Part shown: piece by piece, positions 9,166 to 18,860 of the stretch | How the letters are laid out: each line of letters starts with the position of its first letter | Numbering within the stretch: the first letter of the stretch is position 1 | NCBI RefSeq assembly: GCF_003668565.1 | Contig: NZ_RCWJ01000001.1 | Coordinates: 806,001 to 870,000, forward strand | DNA: 64,000 bases | DNA from: Mycetocola zhadangensis | GTDB lineage: Bacteria; Actinomycetota; Actinomycetes; Actinomycetales; Microbacteriaceae | Reading direction: 5' to 3' | Made by a program: the position numbers and the translations under genes | Notes under the pieces: model-generated | Seen by the model: the letters and a program-made list of their open reading frames with translations, nothing else | Databases searched by the model: none | What the model was told of the DNA's origin: nothing

Positions 9166-10368
9166 ATGTTCCGTCGCCTCTCGCCGCCGCAAATCACCGT
9201 GGACATCGTGGTCGCGGCGCTGTTCGGGCTCATCGTCAGTGGAATCGAACTCCCTATGACTGACGGCATGCCTCCGGTGATTGTCATAATGGGCATGACG
9301 GTTGCCCTCGCGCTTCGCCGGATCTCACCTGGGCTCGCACTCGTTGTCGCGTGGGCGGCCGTCGCCGTGCAACTCACCAGCGGCATGGAACCAGTGCCGT
9401 CGAACATTGCGATCATTGCTGTGCTGTACGCCACAGGCTGTTACGGCGAGACGTGGTTGCGGTGGGCTGGACTGGTCTCCGCTATTGGCGGTGGCGTGCT
9501 TGCCGCGACATATCTCTCGTTCTTCTATTCGCCGGGCGGCCTCGACCTCCGGAATCTGGGCAGCGTCCCCGGTATCGTCCTCGGCTCCCTGATCGGCTCC
9601 GTAGCGGCGATTTTTGTCTTCACCCTGTCGTGGACTGTCGGCTTGCTGGTGCGCACCTCCCAGGCCGCCAAGGCGGAGAGCATCCGTCGACAGCAGGCAC
9701 AGCAGGAGCAGCGCCTCGCGCAGCAGAGTGTTGTGGTCGAGCAGGAGCGCAACCGGATCGCCCGCGACATGCACGACGTCGTCGCGCACTCTCTCGCCGT
9801 CGTTATTGCGCAGGCGGACGGTGCCAGGTACGCCCAGAAGAACAATCCGGAGGCGATGGACACAACACTGGCCACGATCGCCGACACAGCCAGGGGCGCG
9901 CTCGGCGATGTGCGTCTGCTCCTCGCCGAGCTTCGTCATCGGCAGGGCGAGGGCCCGCAGCCACTGCTCACCGACCTGGACGCCTTGTTCGAACAGATGC
10001 GAAGCGCTGGGCTCGACATCCACGTCACCAAGACGGGCATGGAGCAGCAACTCCCGGCAGGGCACCAGATCTCGATCTACCGGATCCTTCAGGAGGCACT
10101 GACGAACGCACTGCGCCACGGCAACCGATTCGCTCCCGTCGATGTGGGCGTTACGTGGCAGGAATCGGGCGTCGCCGTCCGCGTGGATAACGCCGTGGCA
10201 TCCGTTCCATTCTCGTCAGACGCATTCGGTCACGGGGTTCCAGGCATGCGGGAACGAGCGGCCCTCGTCGGTGGCTGGCTGACAGCTGAACAATCGGACA
10301 ACGGGCGTTTTGTGGTGACCGCGTATGTTCCGGTGCCGAACACAGCCCAGATGGGAGTGGTGCGTTGA
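9166..10368 (+). CDS. Two-component sensor histidine kinase (HisKA_3 type)
   Basis: A 400-residue membrane kinase of the NarX/DesK-like class. About five or six hydrophobic segments occupy residues 10-165, then a coiled, Gln-rich linker. The dimerization and phosphoacceptor region reads ERNRIARDMHDVVAHSLAV (His near 203), and a HATPase_c domain with RILQEALTNALRHG and GHGVPGMRERA follows. The signal sensed is unknown. Its stop overlaps the regulator start (GTTGAGC), so the pair is coupled. Confidence 0.93.
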   Translation: MFRRLSPPQITVDIVVAALFGLIVSGIELPMTDGMPPVIVIMGMTVALALRRISPGLALVVAWAAVAVQLTSGMEPVPSNIAIIAVLYATGCYGETWLRWAGLVSAIGGGVLAATYLSFFYSPGGLDLRNLGSVPGIVLGSLIGSVAAIFVFTLSWTVGLLVRTSQAAKAESIRRQQAQQEQRLAQQSVVVEQERNRIARDMHDVVAHSLAVVIAQADGARYAQKNNPEAMDTTLATIADTARGALGDVRLLLAELRHRQGEGPQPLLTDLDALFEQMRSAGLDIHVTKTGMEQQLPAGHQISIYRILQEALTNALRHGNRFAPVDVGVTWQESGVAVRVDNAVASVPFSSDAFGHGVPGMRERAALVGGWLTAEQSDNGRFVVTAYVPVPNTAQMGVVR

Positions 10369-11051
10369 GCGAGAAGATTCGGGTCGCGCTCGTCGACGAT
10401 CAGGAACTGTTCCGTGCGGGGATCCGCATGCTCATCGATTCGCAGCCGGACTTCGAGTTCGTTGGCGAAGCCGGTGATGGTCGCGCAGCGTTTGCCCTCG
10501 CCCAGAAGACTCAGCCTGACGTGATCTTGATGGACGTCCGCATGCCGGTGATGGACGGCATCCAGTCGACGATCGCGATCCTTGAAGCAGCGGATGCCAC
10601 GGGCACCGTTCCGCCCCGCATCATTGTTCTCACAACATTCGATCTCGACGAAGGGGCCGCGCACGCCCTGCGACAGGGCGCGAGCGGTTTCCTGCTTAAG
10701 GACACCCAGCCTGGCTTCCTGCTCGCGGCGATCCGCACCGTGCACGCGGGAAACGCAGTGATCGCGCCTGGCGCAACACGAGCGCTCTTCAGCCATTTCG
10801 GTTCGAGCGCTCCCACCCGAACGGTGCCTGAGGAGTTCGCGAGCCTCACGGCTCGGGAACAGGGCATCTTCGCCCTCGCGGCGCGGGGGATGAGCAACGC
10901 TGAGATCGCGGCGGGGGAGTTCCTGAGCGAGGCCACGGTGAAGACCCACATTTCGAGGGTGCTCGGCAAGCTCCGTCTTCGAGACCGGGTGCAGCTTGTC
11001 ATCTTCGCCTACGAACACGGACTCATCACCCCGGACGCGAAGGGCGCCTGA
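10365..11051 (+). CDS. Response regulator, NarL/LuxR family
   Basis: A 228-residue DNA-binding regulator. The receiver domain has the acidic pair in VALVDDQELFRAG and the phospho-acceptor in VILMDVRMP (Asp near 57), with Lys in GFLLKDTQP (about 108). A C-terminal LuxR helix-turn-helix (LTAREQGIFALAARGMSNAEI, about 160-210) follows. The start is TTG 10365, overlapping the kinase stop. It is the cognate partner of the upstream kinase; targets cannot be read from the sequence. Confidence 0.94.
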   Translation: MSEKIRVALVDDQELFRAGIRMLIDSQPDFEFVGEAGDGRAAFALAQKTQPDVILMDVRMPVMDGIQSTIAILEAADATGTVPPRIIVLTTFDLDEGAAHALRQGASGFLLKDTQPGFLLAAIRTVHAGNAVIAPGATRALFSHFGSSAPTRTVPEEFASLTAREQGIFALAARGMSNAEIAAGEFLSEATVKTHISRVLGKLRLRDRVQLVIFAYEHGLITPDAKGA

Positions 11052-11114
11052 GGCCGCTGCATGTTCTGGGATCGGGCATCCCGCCCGTTAGCGCCACCGC
11101 GCCGTGGGCCCTGA

Positions 11115-13073
<1,959 letters not shown>

Positions 13074-13090
13074 GTTCGCTGATCCGCACG

Positions 13091-13121
13091 AAAGCCCTCC
13101 AGCCCGTGGTTGGAGGGCTTT
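13091..13121 (+). terminator. Intrinsic terminator after leuA
   Basis: AAAGCCCTCCA and TGGAGGGCTTT make a perfect 11-bp stem with a nine-base loop. The stem ends in TTT, with A residues on the other side, so it could work in both directions. Confidence 0.8.
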
Positions 13122-13184
13122 CGCCTTGGTTGAGGCACGCGGCCGGGGGAGCAACCATTCAGCTGGAACGCGAGATACTGGACT

Positions 13185-13919
13185 GTGCCCGTTTACCGTG
13201 ATGAAGGAGTGATCCTCCGCACCCACAAGCTGGGCGAGGCCGATCGCATCGTCACGCTGCTCACTCGCGAGCACGGTAAAGTTCGCGCCGTTGCTAAAGG
13301 AGTGCGTCGCACCGGCTCCAAGTTCGGTGCTCGGCTCGAGCCGTTCATGGTCGCCGACCTGCAGCTCTACGAGGGCAGGTCCCTCGACGTGATCAACCAG
13401 GCCGAGACCCTGGCCTCATACGGTGCACTGATCGCGGCGGACTACGCCAGCTACACGGCTGCCACGGTGATGGTGGAAACGGCCGACAAACTCACCGAGT
13501 CTGAGGGTTCGCTGCAGCAGTACCTTCTCCTGGTCGGCGCGCTCCGGGCACTGTCCCGGCACGACCACGACGCGACCCTCATCCTCGACTCCTACCTGCT
13601 CCGGTCCCTGTCGCTGGCCGGATGGGCGCCAAGCTTTTTCGACTGCGCCCGCTGCCAGGCGCCGGGGCCGCACCAGCACATGGTCGTGCAGCTCGGCGGG
13701 GTCGTGTGCGACAACTGCGCGCCGCCGGGAAGCCCGCGACTCGAGCAGACCGTCATCACACTCCTCGCCGCGCTGCTCACCGGAGACTGGGATGCCGCTG
13801 ACTCCAGCGACGATTCCCTCCGGTCCCGTGCGAGCGGCGTCGTCGCCGCCTACACGCAGTGGCACCTTGAGCGCGGCCTCCGATCCCTTGTCCACGTGTC
13901 ACGAGAGCGAGCACAGTAA
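13185..13919 (+). CDS. recO: DNA repair protein RecO
   Basis: A 244-residue recombination mediator that loads RecA with RecR and RecF. It has the N-terminal OB fold ([20 protein letters not shown]) and a C-terminal helical domain with two Cys pairs, CARC and CDNC, the usual RecO zinc motif. It starts at GTG 13185; a GATACT box ends five bases upstream, hinting at a leaderless start. uppS begins two bases after its stop, a conserved actinobacterial pairing. Confidence 0.95.
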   Translation: MPVYRDEGVILRTHKLGEADRIVTLLTREHGKVRAVAKGVRRTGSKFGARLEPFMVADLQLYEGRSLDVINQAETLASYGALIAADYASYTAATVMVETADKLTESEGSLQQYLLLVGALRALSRHDHDATLILDSYLLRSLSLAGWAPSFFDCARCQAPGPHQHMVVQLGGVVCDNCAPPGSPRLEQTVITLLAALLTGDWDAADSSDDSLRSRASGVVAAYTQWHLERGLRSLVHVSRERAQ

Positions 13920-13921
13920 CT

Positions 13922-14722
13922 TTGCCCAAGCCATTCACGCACAAGGACGCCGTCCCATTCCGCCCGCTCGACTGGACAGGAGTGTACCCGCCGGAGTTCC
14001 CGGCCGCCGGCGTGCCCGAACATGTCGCCATCGTGATGGACGGAAATGGGCGCTGGGCCAACCGTAAGGGTCTGCCGCGGGTCGAGGGTCACCGCGCGGG
14101 GGAGGCGGCGCTGCTCGATGTCGTCGCCGGCGCCATCCAGGTCGGGGTCAAGCACCTCTCCGTGTACGCCTTCTCCACCGAGAACTGGCGCAGGTCACCT
14201 GACGAAGTGCGCTTCCTCATGGGCTTCAACCGTGACGTTCTGCACCGACGCCGTGACCAGCTGAACGAATGGGGTGTCCGCGTGCGCTGGGCCGGTCGCA
14301 AGCCGCGCCTGTGGGCATCCGTCATCAATGAATTGCAGTACGCAGAAAAACTCACCGCAGACAACGATGTGTTGACGTTGACCATGTGTGTCAACTACGG
14401 CGGTCGGACGGAGATAACGGATGCTGTCCGCCAGCTGGCAGAGCAGGTTGCGGCGGGTACCTTGAAACCTTCTGGCATCACCGAGAAGGCCATCCAGCGC
14501 CAGCTGTACATCCCGGACCTCCCCGACGTTGACCTGTTCGTGCGGAGCTCGGGGGAGCAGAGGACAAGCAACTTCATGCTCTGGCAGAGTGCGTACGCCG
14601 AAATGGTGTTCCTCGACACGCTGTGGCCCGACTTCACCCGCGCGGACCTGTGGGAGGCCATCGGCCTTTATGTGTCGCGCGACCGGCGGTTCGGTGGGGC
14701 CGTTGACAAGCCTGGCGCCTGA
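13922..14722 (+). CDS. uppS: Isoprenyl transferase (undecaprenyl diphosphate synthase)
   Basis: A 266-residue cis-prenyltransferase that makes the lipid carrier for peptidoglycan and other wall polymers. Signatures are [13 protein letters not shown] (catalytic Asp near residue 40), [10 protein letters not shown] and [21 protein letters not shown]. The N-terminus is about 30 residues longer than the E. coli enzyme, usual in actinobacteria. It starts at TTG 13922, two bases after the recO stop. Confidence 0.95.
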   Translation: MPKPFTHKDAVPFRPLDWTGVYPPEFPAAGVPEHVAIVMDGNGRWANRKGLPRVEGHRAGEAALLDVVAGAIQVGVKHLSVYAFSTENWRRSPDEVRFLMGFNRDVLHRRRDQLNEWGVRVRWAGRKPRLWASVINELQYAEKLTADNDVLTLTMCVNYGGRTEITDAVRQLAEQVAAGTLKPSGITEKAIQRQLYIPDLPDVDLFVRSSGEQRTSNFMLWQSAYAEMVFLDTLWPDFTRADLWEAIGLYVSRDRRFGGAVDKPGA

Positions 14723-14813
14723 GAGTTGCGTCGGGGCTGAGCGGATCGTCCGAACCGCGGCGTGCTTGCTCCGTCGCTCGTGCAAGGTTCTGCAGCCGAT
14801 GCCCTGCACGGTG

Positions 14814-15176
14814 TCAGTAGTAGCGCAACTCAATACTGTGCGCCAACGACACGTTGACGCCCACGATGATGACAATGAAGAGAACCGCGAATCCCACAAC
14901 GACTCCTGAAGCACGGACCCTGAACGTGTTCCTCGCGCTGGCGAAAAAGAGCAACAGCACGCTAGCAATCAGCCCGACCGCGGTTGCCGCAAGGCCGCTT
15001 TCGTCAATCTCGATCACGGGGCATTGCAGCGGATACGACTCCACGCAGGCTCCGCCGCCCATGCTCGGCGCGGCCAAAACGAGTGCGATGAACGCGACGG
15101 CAATTCCAACGCCGACAAAGCCTGGCCAGAAGCGACGGGAGCTAGCGAGTGTCAGCACACCTGATAGTCCCAGCAC
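14814..15176 (-). CDS. Small membrane protein of unknown function
   Basis: A 120-residue protein with about three hydrophobic segments (near 16-36, 62-80 and 90-108) and two Cys residues (about 44 and 52) in the stretch between the first two, which may form a disulfide outside the cell. I do not recognise a family. The GTG at 15176 has no ribosome site, and another in-frame GTG lies six codons downstream, so the start is uncertain. It converges on uppS. Confidence 0.6.
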   Translation of the reverse strand: MLGLSGVLTLASSRRFWPGFVGVGIAVAFIALVLAAPSMGGGACVESYPLQCPVIEIDESGLAATAVGLIASVLLLFFASARNTFRVRASGVVVGFAVLFIVIIVGVNVSLAHSIELRYY

Positions 15177-15289
15177 TCAGTTCGCCACGCAAGAAACTAC
15201 AAGCTGGACGAATAGCTCTTCCCGGTCGCGGCATTCCCCAATGTCGGGTGGATGTCTATGAGCGAGCTGACCCAAACAGCGCCTCGCTG

Positions 15290-15643
15290 TCAGCGAGACA
15301 GCGGCCGAAGCTGGTCGTCCGTCACGGGGAACGACACCGCGTAGTAGATCTGGGGTGCGTTCATATCGCCCCAGTCGTCCTTCTTTACGCGGATCGCATT
15401 GGGTGACACTTCAGCGATACGCACACGCAGCCAGGAGCCGTCATCAAGTTGCAACTCATGCGGGTCGGCAAGGTAGCCCAAGCCGAGTTCGTCGAGCGTT
15501 TCCTCCGCCCGCATCCAGTCCACACTGTCTGTGCGCTGACGCCCCAACAGATCGATGGCGACGAATCCCTCACCGACGGGCTTCATCCACCCCACTCGCT
15601 CGCCGTCGTCCGATCGTCGATGTTCGATCCAGTCCGCTTCCAT
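15290..15643 (-). CDS. Hypothetical acidic protein
   Basis: A 117-residue soluble protein rich in Trp and acidic residues (MEADWIEHRRSDDGERVGWM). I recognise no domain; it looks like a small beta-rich protein conserved in this lineage. The ATG at 15643 is preceded six bases upstream by TACCCT (15650-15655 on the plus strand as AGGGTA), the layout of a leaderless start. This supports it as a real gene. The tandem repeat array starts about 110 bases upstream of it. Confidence 0.65.
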   Translation of the reverse strand: MEADWIEHRRSDDGERVGWMKPVGEGFVAIDLLGRQRTDSVDWMRAEETLDELGLGYLADPHELQLDDGSWLRVRIAEVSPNAIRVKKDDWGDMNAPQIYYAVSFPVTDDQLRPLSR

Positions 15644-15649
15644 GCTCCA

Positions 15650-15655
15650 AGGGTA
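15650..15655 (-). promoter_or_regulatory. -10 box TACCCT for leaderless gene at 15643
   Basis: Read on the minus strand, TACCCT is followed by six bases and ATG. No ribosome-binding site is present. Confidence 0.4.
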
Positions 15656-15755
15656 GCGATCCGGGTCGGAGGCTGCTCAACGATGCAGGCCGTGGGATGC
15701 TCCGACTCGGCGGGACGCTGCGCGCCGTGGCGCACCACCGCCTCCGTGCCTTTGG

Positions 15756-16233
15756 TCGGTCCCTTAGGGCGCGTTCTTGCGACGAAACCGGTAGTTACGG
15801 ACCGACGAGTGCGGACACCGGTGCACGGCTCCGGCGCAGGGCCCGGGTGCGTGGTTCATCGGGCCCTTGGAGTGCATTCCCGCGAGAAAGCCGAACCTTG
15901 GAGACCGACGAGTGCACGGCCTGCGGTTCATCGGTCCCTTGGAGCGCGTTCTCGCGAGGAAACCGGATCTTGCGGACCGACGAATGCGGACACCAGTGCA
16001 CGGCTCCGGTGCAGGGCCCCGGTGCGTGGTTCATCGGTCGCTTGGAGCGCGTCCCGCGACGAAACGGGGCGTTACGGACCGACGGGTGCACGGCCTGCGG
16101 TTCATCGGTCCCGTGGAGTGCGTTCTCGCGACGAAACGGGGCGTTACGGACCGACGGGTGCACGGCTTGCGGTTCATCGGTCCCTTGGGGTGCGTTCTCG
16201 CGAGAAAACCGGTCGTTACGGACCGACGAGTGC
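15756..16233. repeat. Tandem repeat array, six units of about 72 or 103 bp
   Basis: Six head-to-tail units begin at 15756, 15859, 15931, 16034, 16105 and 16177 (lengths 103, 72, 103, 71, 72 and about 57 before divergence). Each opens with TCGGTCCC-like sequence, has GCGTTCTCGCGACGAAAC in the middle and closes with GGACCGACGAGTGC, so each has an inverted pair TCGGTCC/GGACCGA about 36 bases apart. The two 103-bp units carry a 31-base extension after GAGTGC. Long-short pairs give a 175-bp higher-order period. Units are contiguous without unique spacers, so it is not a CRISPR array. Several frames stay open across it only because of high GC. It fills the 15644-16355 gap; function unknown. Confidence 0.9.
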
Positions 16234-16355
16234 GCGGGCGGTTGCCGCGCGGCAGCCGATGAAGGTGCGTGTGTTACCGGCCACGTGGCATCCGTCGGGG
16301 AAGGAAACGCACCGGGGCGGGGAATACGCGGAAGCGAGCGCGGGTTCGCCCCAGT

Positions 16356-17036
16356 GTGAGTGAATCCATCAAGATCGACATCTGGTCAGACATCGCGTGC
16401 CCCTGGTGCTACATCGGCAAGCGCAAATTCGAGGCAGGCGCCGCCGCGTTCGCCGAGAAGGCCGGCGCAGACGCACCCGACGTGACTATCGAATACCACA
16501 GCTTCGAGCTCGCCCCCGATACCCCGGTCGACTTCGACGGTGACGAGATCGACTTCCTGTCCACCCACAAGGGCATGCCAGCCGACCAGGTCAAGGGAAT
16601 GCTCGAGCACGTCACCGGCATCGCCGAGGCCGCGGGGCTCGACTACAACTTCGACGTCCTCAAGCACACCAATACGATCAAAGCGCACCAGCTTCTGCAC
16701 TACGCCAAGGCACACGGCAAGCAGCTCGAGGCGAAGGAACGCCTGCTCAAGGCGTACTTCACCGAGGGCAGGCACGTCGGTCGGATCGACGACCTCGCCG
16801 ACCTTGCCGCCGAGATCGGACTCGACCGCGACGACGTTGTTCGGTCGCTCACCGAGGGCGAGTTCCTCTCCGACGTTCGCGCCGACCAGGCCCTCGGCCG
16901 GGAGTACGGCATCCAGGGCGTTCCGTTCTTCGTCATCGACGGCAAGTACGGCGTCTCAGGCGCACAGGAAGCAGCAACATTCGCCCAGGTTCTTGACCAG
17001 GTCTGGGCGCAACGTGAAGAAGGAGCAACGGTATGA
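16356..17036 (+). CDS. DsbA family oxidoreductase (FrnE-like)
   Basis: A 226-residue thioredoxin-fold protein. CPWC at residues 15-18 is the active site, and the insert and C-terminal pattern (GVPFFVIDGKYGVSGAQ) match the FrnE/2-hydroxychromene-2-carboxylate isomerase-like branch of DsbA. There is no signal peptide, so it probably acts in the cytoplasm on thiols or polyketide-like substrates. I chose GTG 16356; the open frame further upstream lies in the repeat-array flank. A 46-residue ORF overlaps its end. Confidence 0.9.
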   Translation: MSESIKIDIWSDIACPWCYIGKRKFEAGAAAFAEKAGADAPDVTIEYHSFELAPDTPVDFDGDEIDFLSTHKGMPADQVKGMLEHVTGIAEAAGLDYNFDVLKHTNTIKAHQLLHYAKAHGKQLEAKERLLKAYFTEGRHVGRIDDLADLAAEIGLDRDDVVRSLTEGEFLSDVRADQALGREYGIQGVPFFVIDGKYGVSGAQEAATFAQVLDQVWAQREEGATV

Positions 17037-17173
17037 GCGACAGCACGAACCGGCCGCGGCTGACTCTCCTTGGAGAAACGGATGCTGTCGCTTGCGAGGG
17101 CGACGCCTGCGTGCTTCCGTCCCTCGCCACGGTGACCGCTGCTGTCGAGAAGGCGTTCCGCTCGGGTTTCTAA
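17033..17173 (+). CDS. Small coupled protein, 46 aa, unknown function
   Basis: ATG 17033 overlaps the DsbA-like stop by four bases (ATGA), with AGGAGCAACGGT just upstream as ribosome site. The 46-residue product has two Cys (ACEGDAC) and ends AAVEKAFRSGF. Coupling to a thiol oxidoreductase and the spaced Cys pair suggest a partner or substrate, but this is inference. It is too short for most gene callers. Confidence 0.6.
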   Translation: MSDSTNRPRLTLLGETDAVACEGDACVLPSLATVTAAVEKAFRSGF

Positions 17174-17180
17174 CCCGCGG

Positions 17181-17666
17181 CTACTCCGGGTCGGTGATGT
17201 CGGCGACCGTCGCGCCGAAAGCGGTTACGAGCGCGTCGGCGTCGACGAATGCGCTGAATCCGTGCTCGCCAGCTCCAAGTGCGACCCGCCTGCCCGCTGC
17301 GGTCTCGTCGAGGAACACCGGCCACGCGTTTGTGCTCCCGAGCGGAGTGATGGTTCCGCGCGGATACCCGGTTGCCTCGAAAGCGGCATCAGCTGAGGGC
17401 ATCGACAGCTTGTTCACACCCACCAGGGAGCGCAGCTTTGCCCAGCTGATCTTCCGCCCGCCTGGAACGAGCGCGAACAGGAAATCTCCGTCGTGCCGTC
17501 TCACCACGAGAGTTTTCACTATGTCGCCAGGGTCGATGCCGAGCAGGGCGGCCGCTTCCTCGAGACTGCCCGCGGTCGGACGCGAAACGACGTCGATCTC
17601 GAGGCCGCGGGACGTGGCATCCGCTCGCATTCGATCCAAACCGGCTGCCGTGTGCTCTGCGGTCAC
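17181..17666 (-). CDS. YbaK/EbsC family aminoacyl-tRNA deacylase
   Basis: A 161-residue protein of the YbaK / ProX editing superfamily, which hydrolyses mischarged tRNA such as Cys-tRNA(Pro). It has KTLVVRRHDGDFLFALVPGG (Lys conserved), the LGSTNAWPVFLDE region and a GAGEHG motif. The start is a GTG at 17666. It is divergent from dusB, another tRNA gene, with only 33 bases between starts, and convergent with the 46-residue ORF. Confidence 0.9.
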   Translation of the reverse strand: MTAEHTAAGLDRMRADATSRGLEIDVVSRPTAGSLEEAAALLGIDPGDIVKTLVVRRHDGDFLFALVPGGRKISWAKLRSLVGVNKLSMPSADAAFEATGYPRGTITPLGSTNAWPVFLDETAAGRRVALGAGEHGFSAFVDADALVTAFGATVADITDPE

Positions 17667-17699
17667 GATAACGCCCGCTTTCTGGGAGAATTGAAGGAC

Positions 17700-18860
17700 A
17701 TGTCTGTACTGCCAACGATAAGCCCAGCCCCGGCGCTGAGGATCGGTTCACTCGACCTCGACGTGCCGGTCGTCCTCGCGCCCATGGCCGGTATCACCAA
17801 CACCGCGTTCCGTCGGCTGTGCCGCGAATTCGGTGTCGGCCTCTACGTCAGCGAGATGATCACGTCACGCGCGCTCGTTGAGCGCAACAAGGAGACGATG
17901 CGGCTGATCCAGCACCACGAATCGGAGACGACCCGAAGCATCCAGCTCTACGGGGTCGACCCGAAAACGGTGTCTGAGGCCGTGACGATCCTCGTTGCAG
18001 AGGACCGGGCCGACCACATCGACCTCAACTTCGGTTGCCCGGTGCCCAAGGTCACCCGCAAGGGCGGTGGAAGTGCGCTTCCGTGGAAGCAGGACCTGTT
18101 CCGCGACATCGTCGAGGGTGCGGTGAAGGCTGCCGGCGACGTGCCGCTCACCGTCAAGATGCGCAAGGGCATCGACGCTGACCACCTGACCTACCTCGAG
18201 GCAGGCAAGGCCGCCGAGGGCGCTGGTGTGGCGAGCATCGCGCTGCACGCGCGCACCGCGAGCGAGTTTTACTCGGGCAACGCTGACTGGTCGGCGATCA
18301 CCAGGCTCAAGGAGACCGTAACGAGTGTGCCGGTGCTCGGGAACGGTGACATCTGGTCGGGCGAAGATGCCCTGCGAATGATGAGCGAGACCGGCTGCGA
18401 CGGTGTTGTTGTCGGGCGCGGCTGCCTCGGGCGGCCGTGGCTGTTCGGCGACCTGGCCGCGGCGTTCACCGGCAGTGACGTTCGCTTCCGACCGACCCTC
18501 GGTCAGGTTGCGACGACGTTCCGCCGGCACGCCGAGTTGCTCGCCGAATTTTTTGAGAGCGAAGAACGCGGATGCCGCGACATCCGTAAGCACGTCGCCT
18601 GGTACTTCAAGGGATATCCGGTTGGCGGTGACCTCCGCGCGCGGCTGGCCACTGTCGAATCGCTCGAACAGCTCGACGAACTGCTCGCGACCCTCGACTG
18701 GACATTGCCGTACCCGGGTGCGGACGCCGAGGGCCAGCGCGGTCGCGCCGGTTCGCCGAAGCGTACGGTGCTCCCGGATGGCTGGTTCGACTCGCGCACC
18801 CTGGGTGCTGCCGGGCGTGGAACGCTGACCGAGACCGAGGCGGACACCAGTGGCGGATAG
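17700..18860 (+). CDS. dusB: tRNA-dihydrouridine synthase
   Basis: A 386-residue flavoenzyme that reduces uridines in tRNA. Signatures are VVLAPMAGITNTAFR at the N-terminus, the catalytic Cys in HIDLNFGCPVPKV (about 113), KGGGSALP, TVKMRKGI, ALHARTASEFYSG and NGDIWS. I chose ATG 17700, which gives the usual N-terminus; the long open frame upstream only mirrors the YbaK gene. Its last 11 bases overlap dgt. Confidence 0.94.
   Translation: MSVLPTISPAPALRIGSLDLDVPVVLAPMAGITNTAFRRLCREFGVGLYVSEMITSRALVERNKETMRLIQHHESETTRSIQLYGVDPKTVSEAVTILVAEDRADHIDLNFGCPVPKVTRKGGGSALPWKQDLFRDIVEGAVKAAGDVPLTVKMRKGIDADHLTYLEAGKAAEGAGVASIALHARTASEFYSGNADWSAITRLKETVTSVPVLGNGDIWSGEDALRMMSETGCDGVVVGRGCLGRPWLFGDLAAAFTGSDVRFRPTLGQVATTFRRHAELLAEFFESEERGCRDIRKHVAWYFKGYPVGGDLRARLATVESLEQLDELLATLDWTLPYPGADAEGQRGRAGSPKRTVLPDGWFDSRTLGAAGRGTLTETEADTSGG

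Noticed and set aside
15756-16233. CRISPR array
   Set aside because: Units adjoin directly with no unique spacers, unit size is too large, and there are no cas genes.
15355-16363. Long plus-strand frames (334 and 304 codons) with repeated peptide blocks
   Set aside because: They start inside the minus-strand gene at 15290-15643 and stay open across the repeat array because unit length is near a multiple of three and GC is high. Several frames are open at once and none has a ribosome site.
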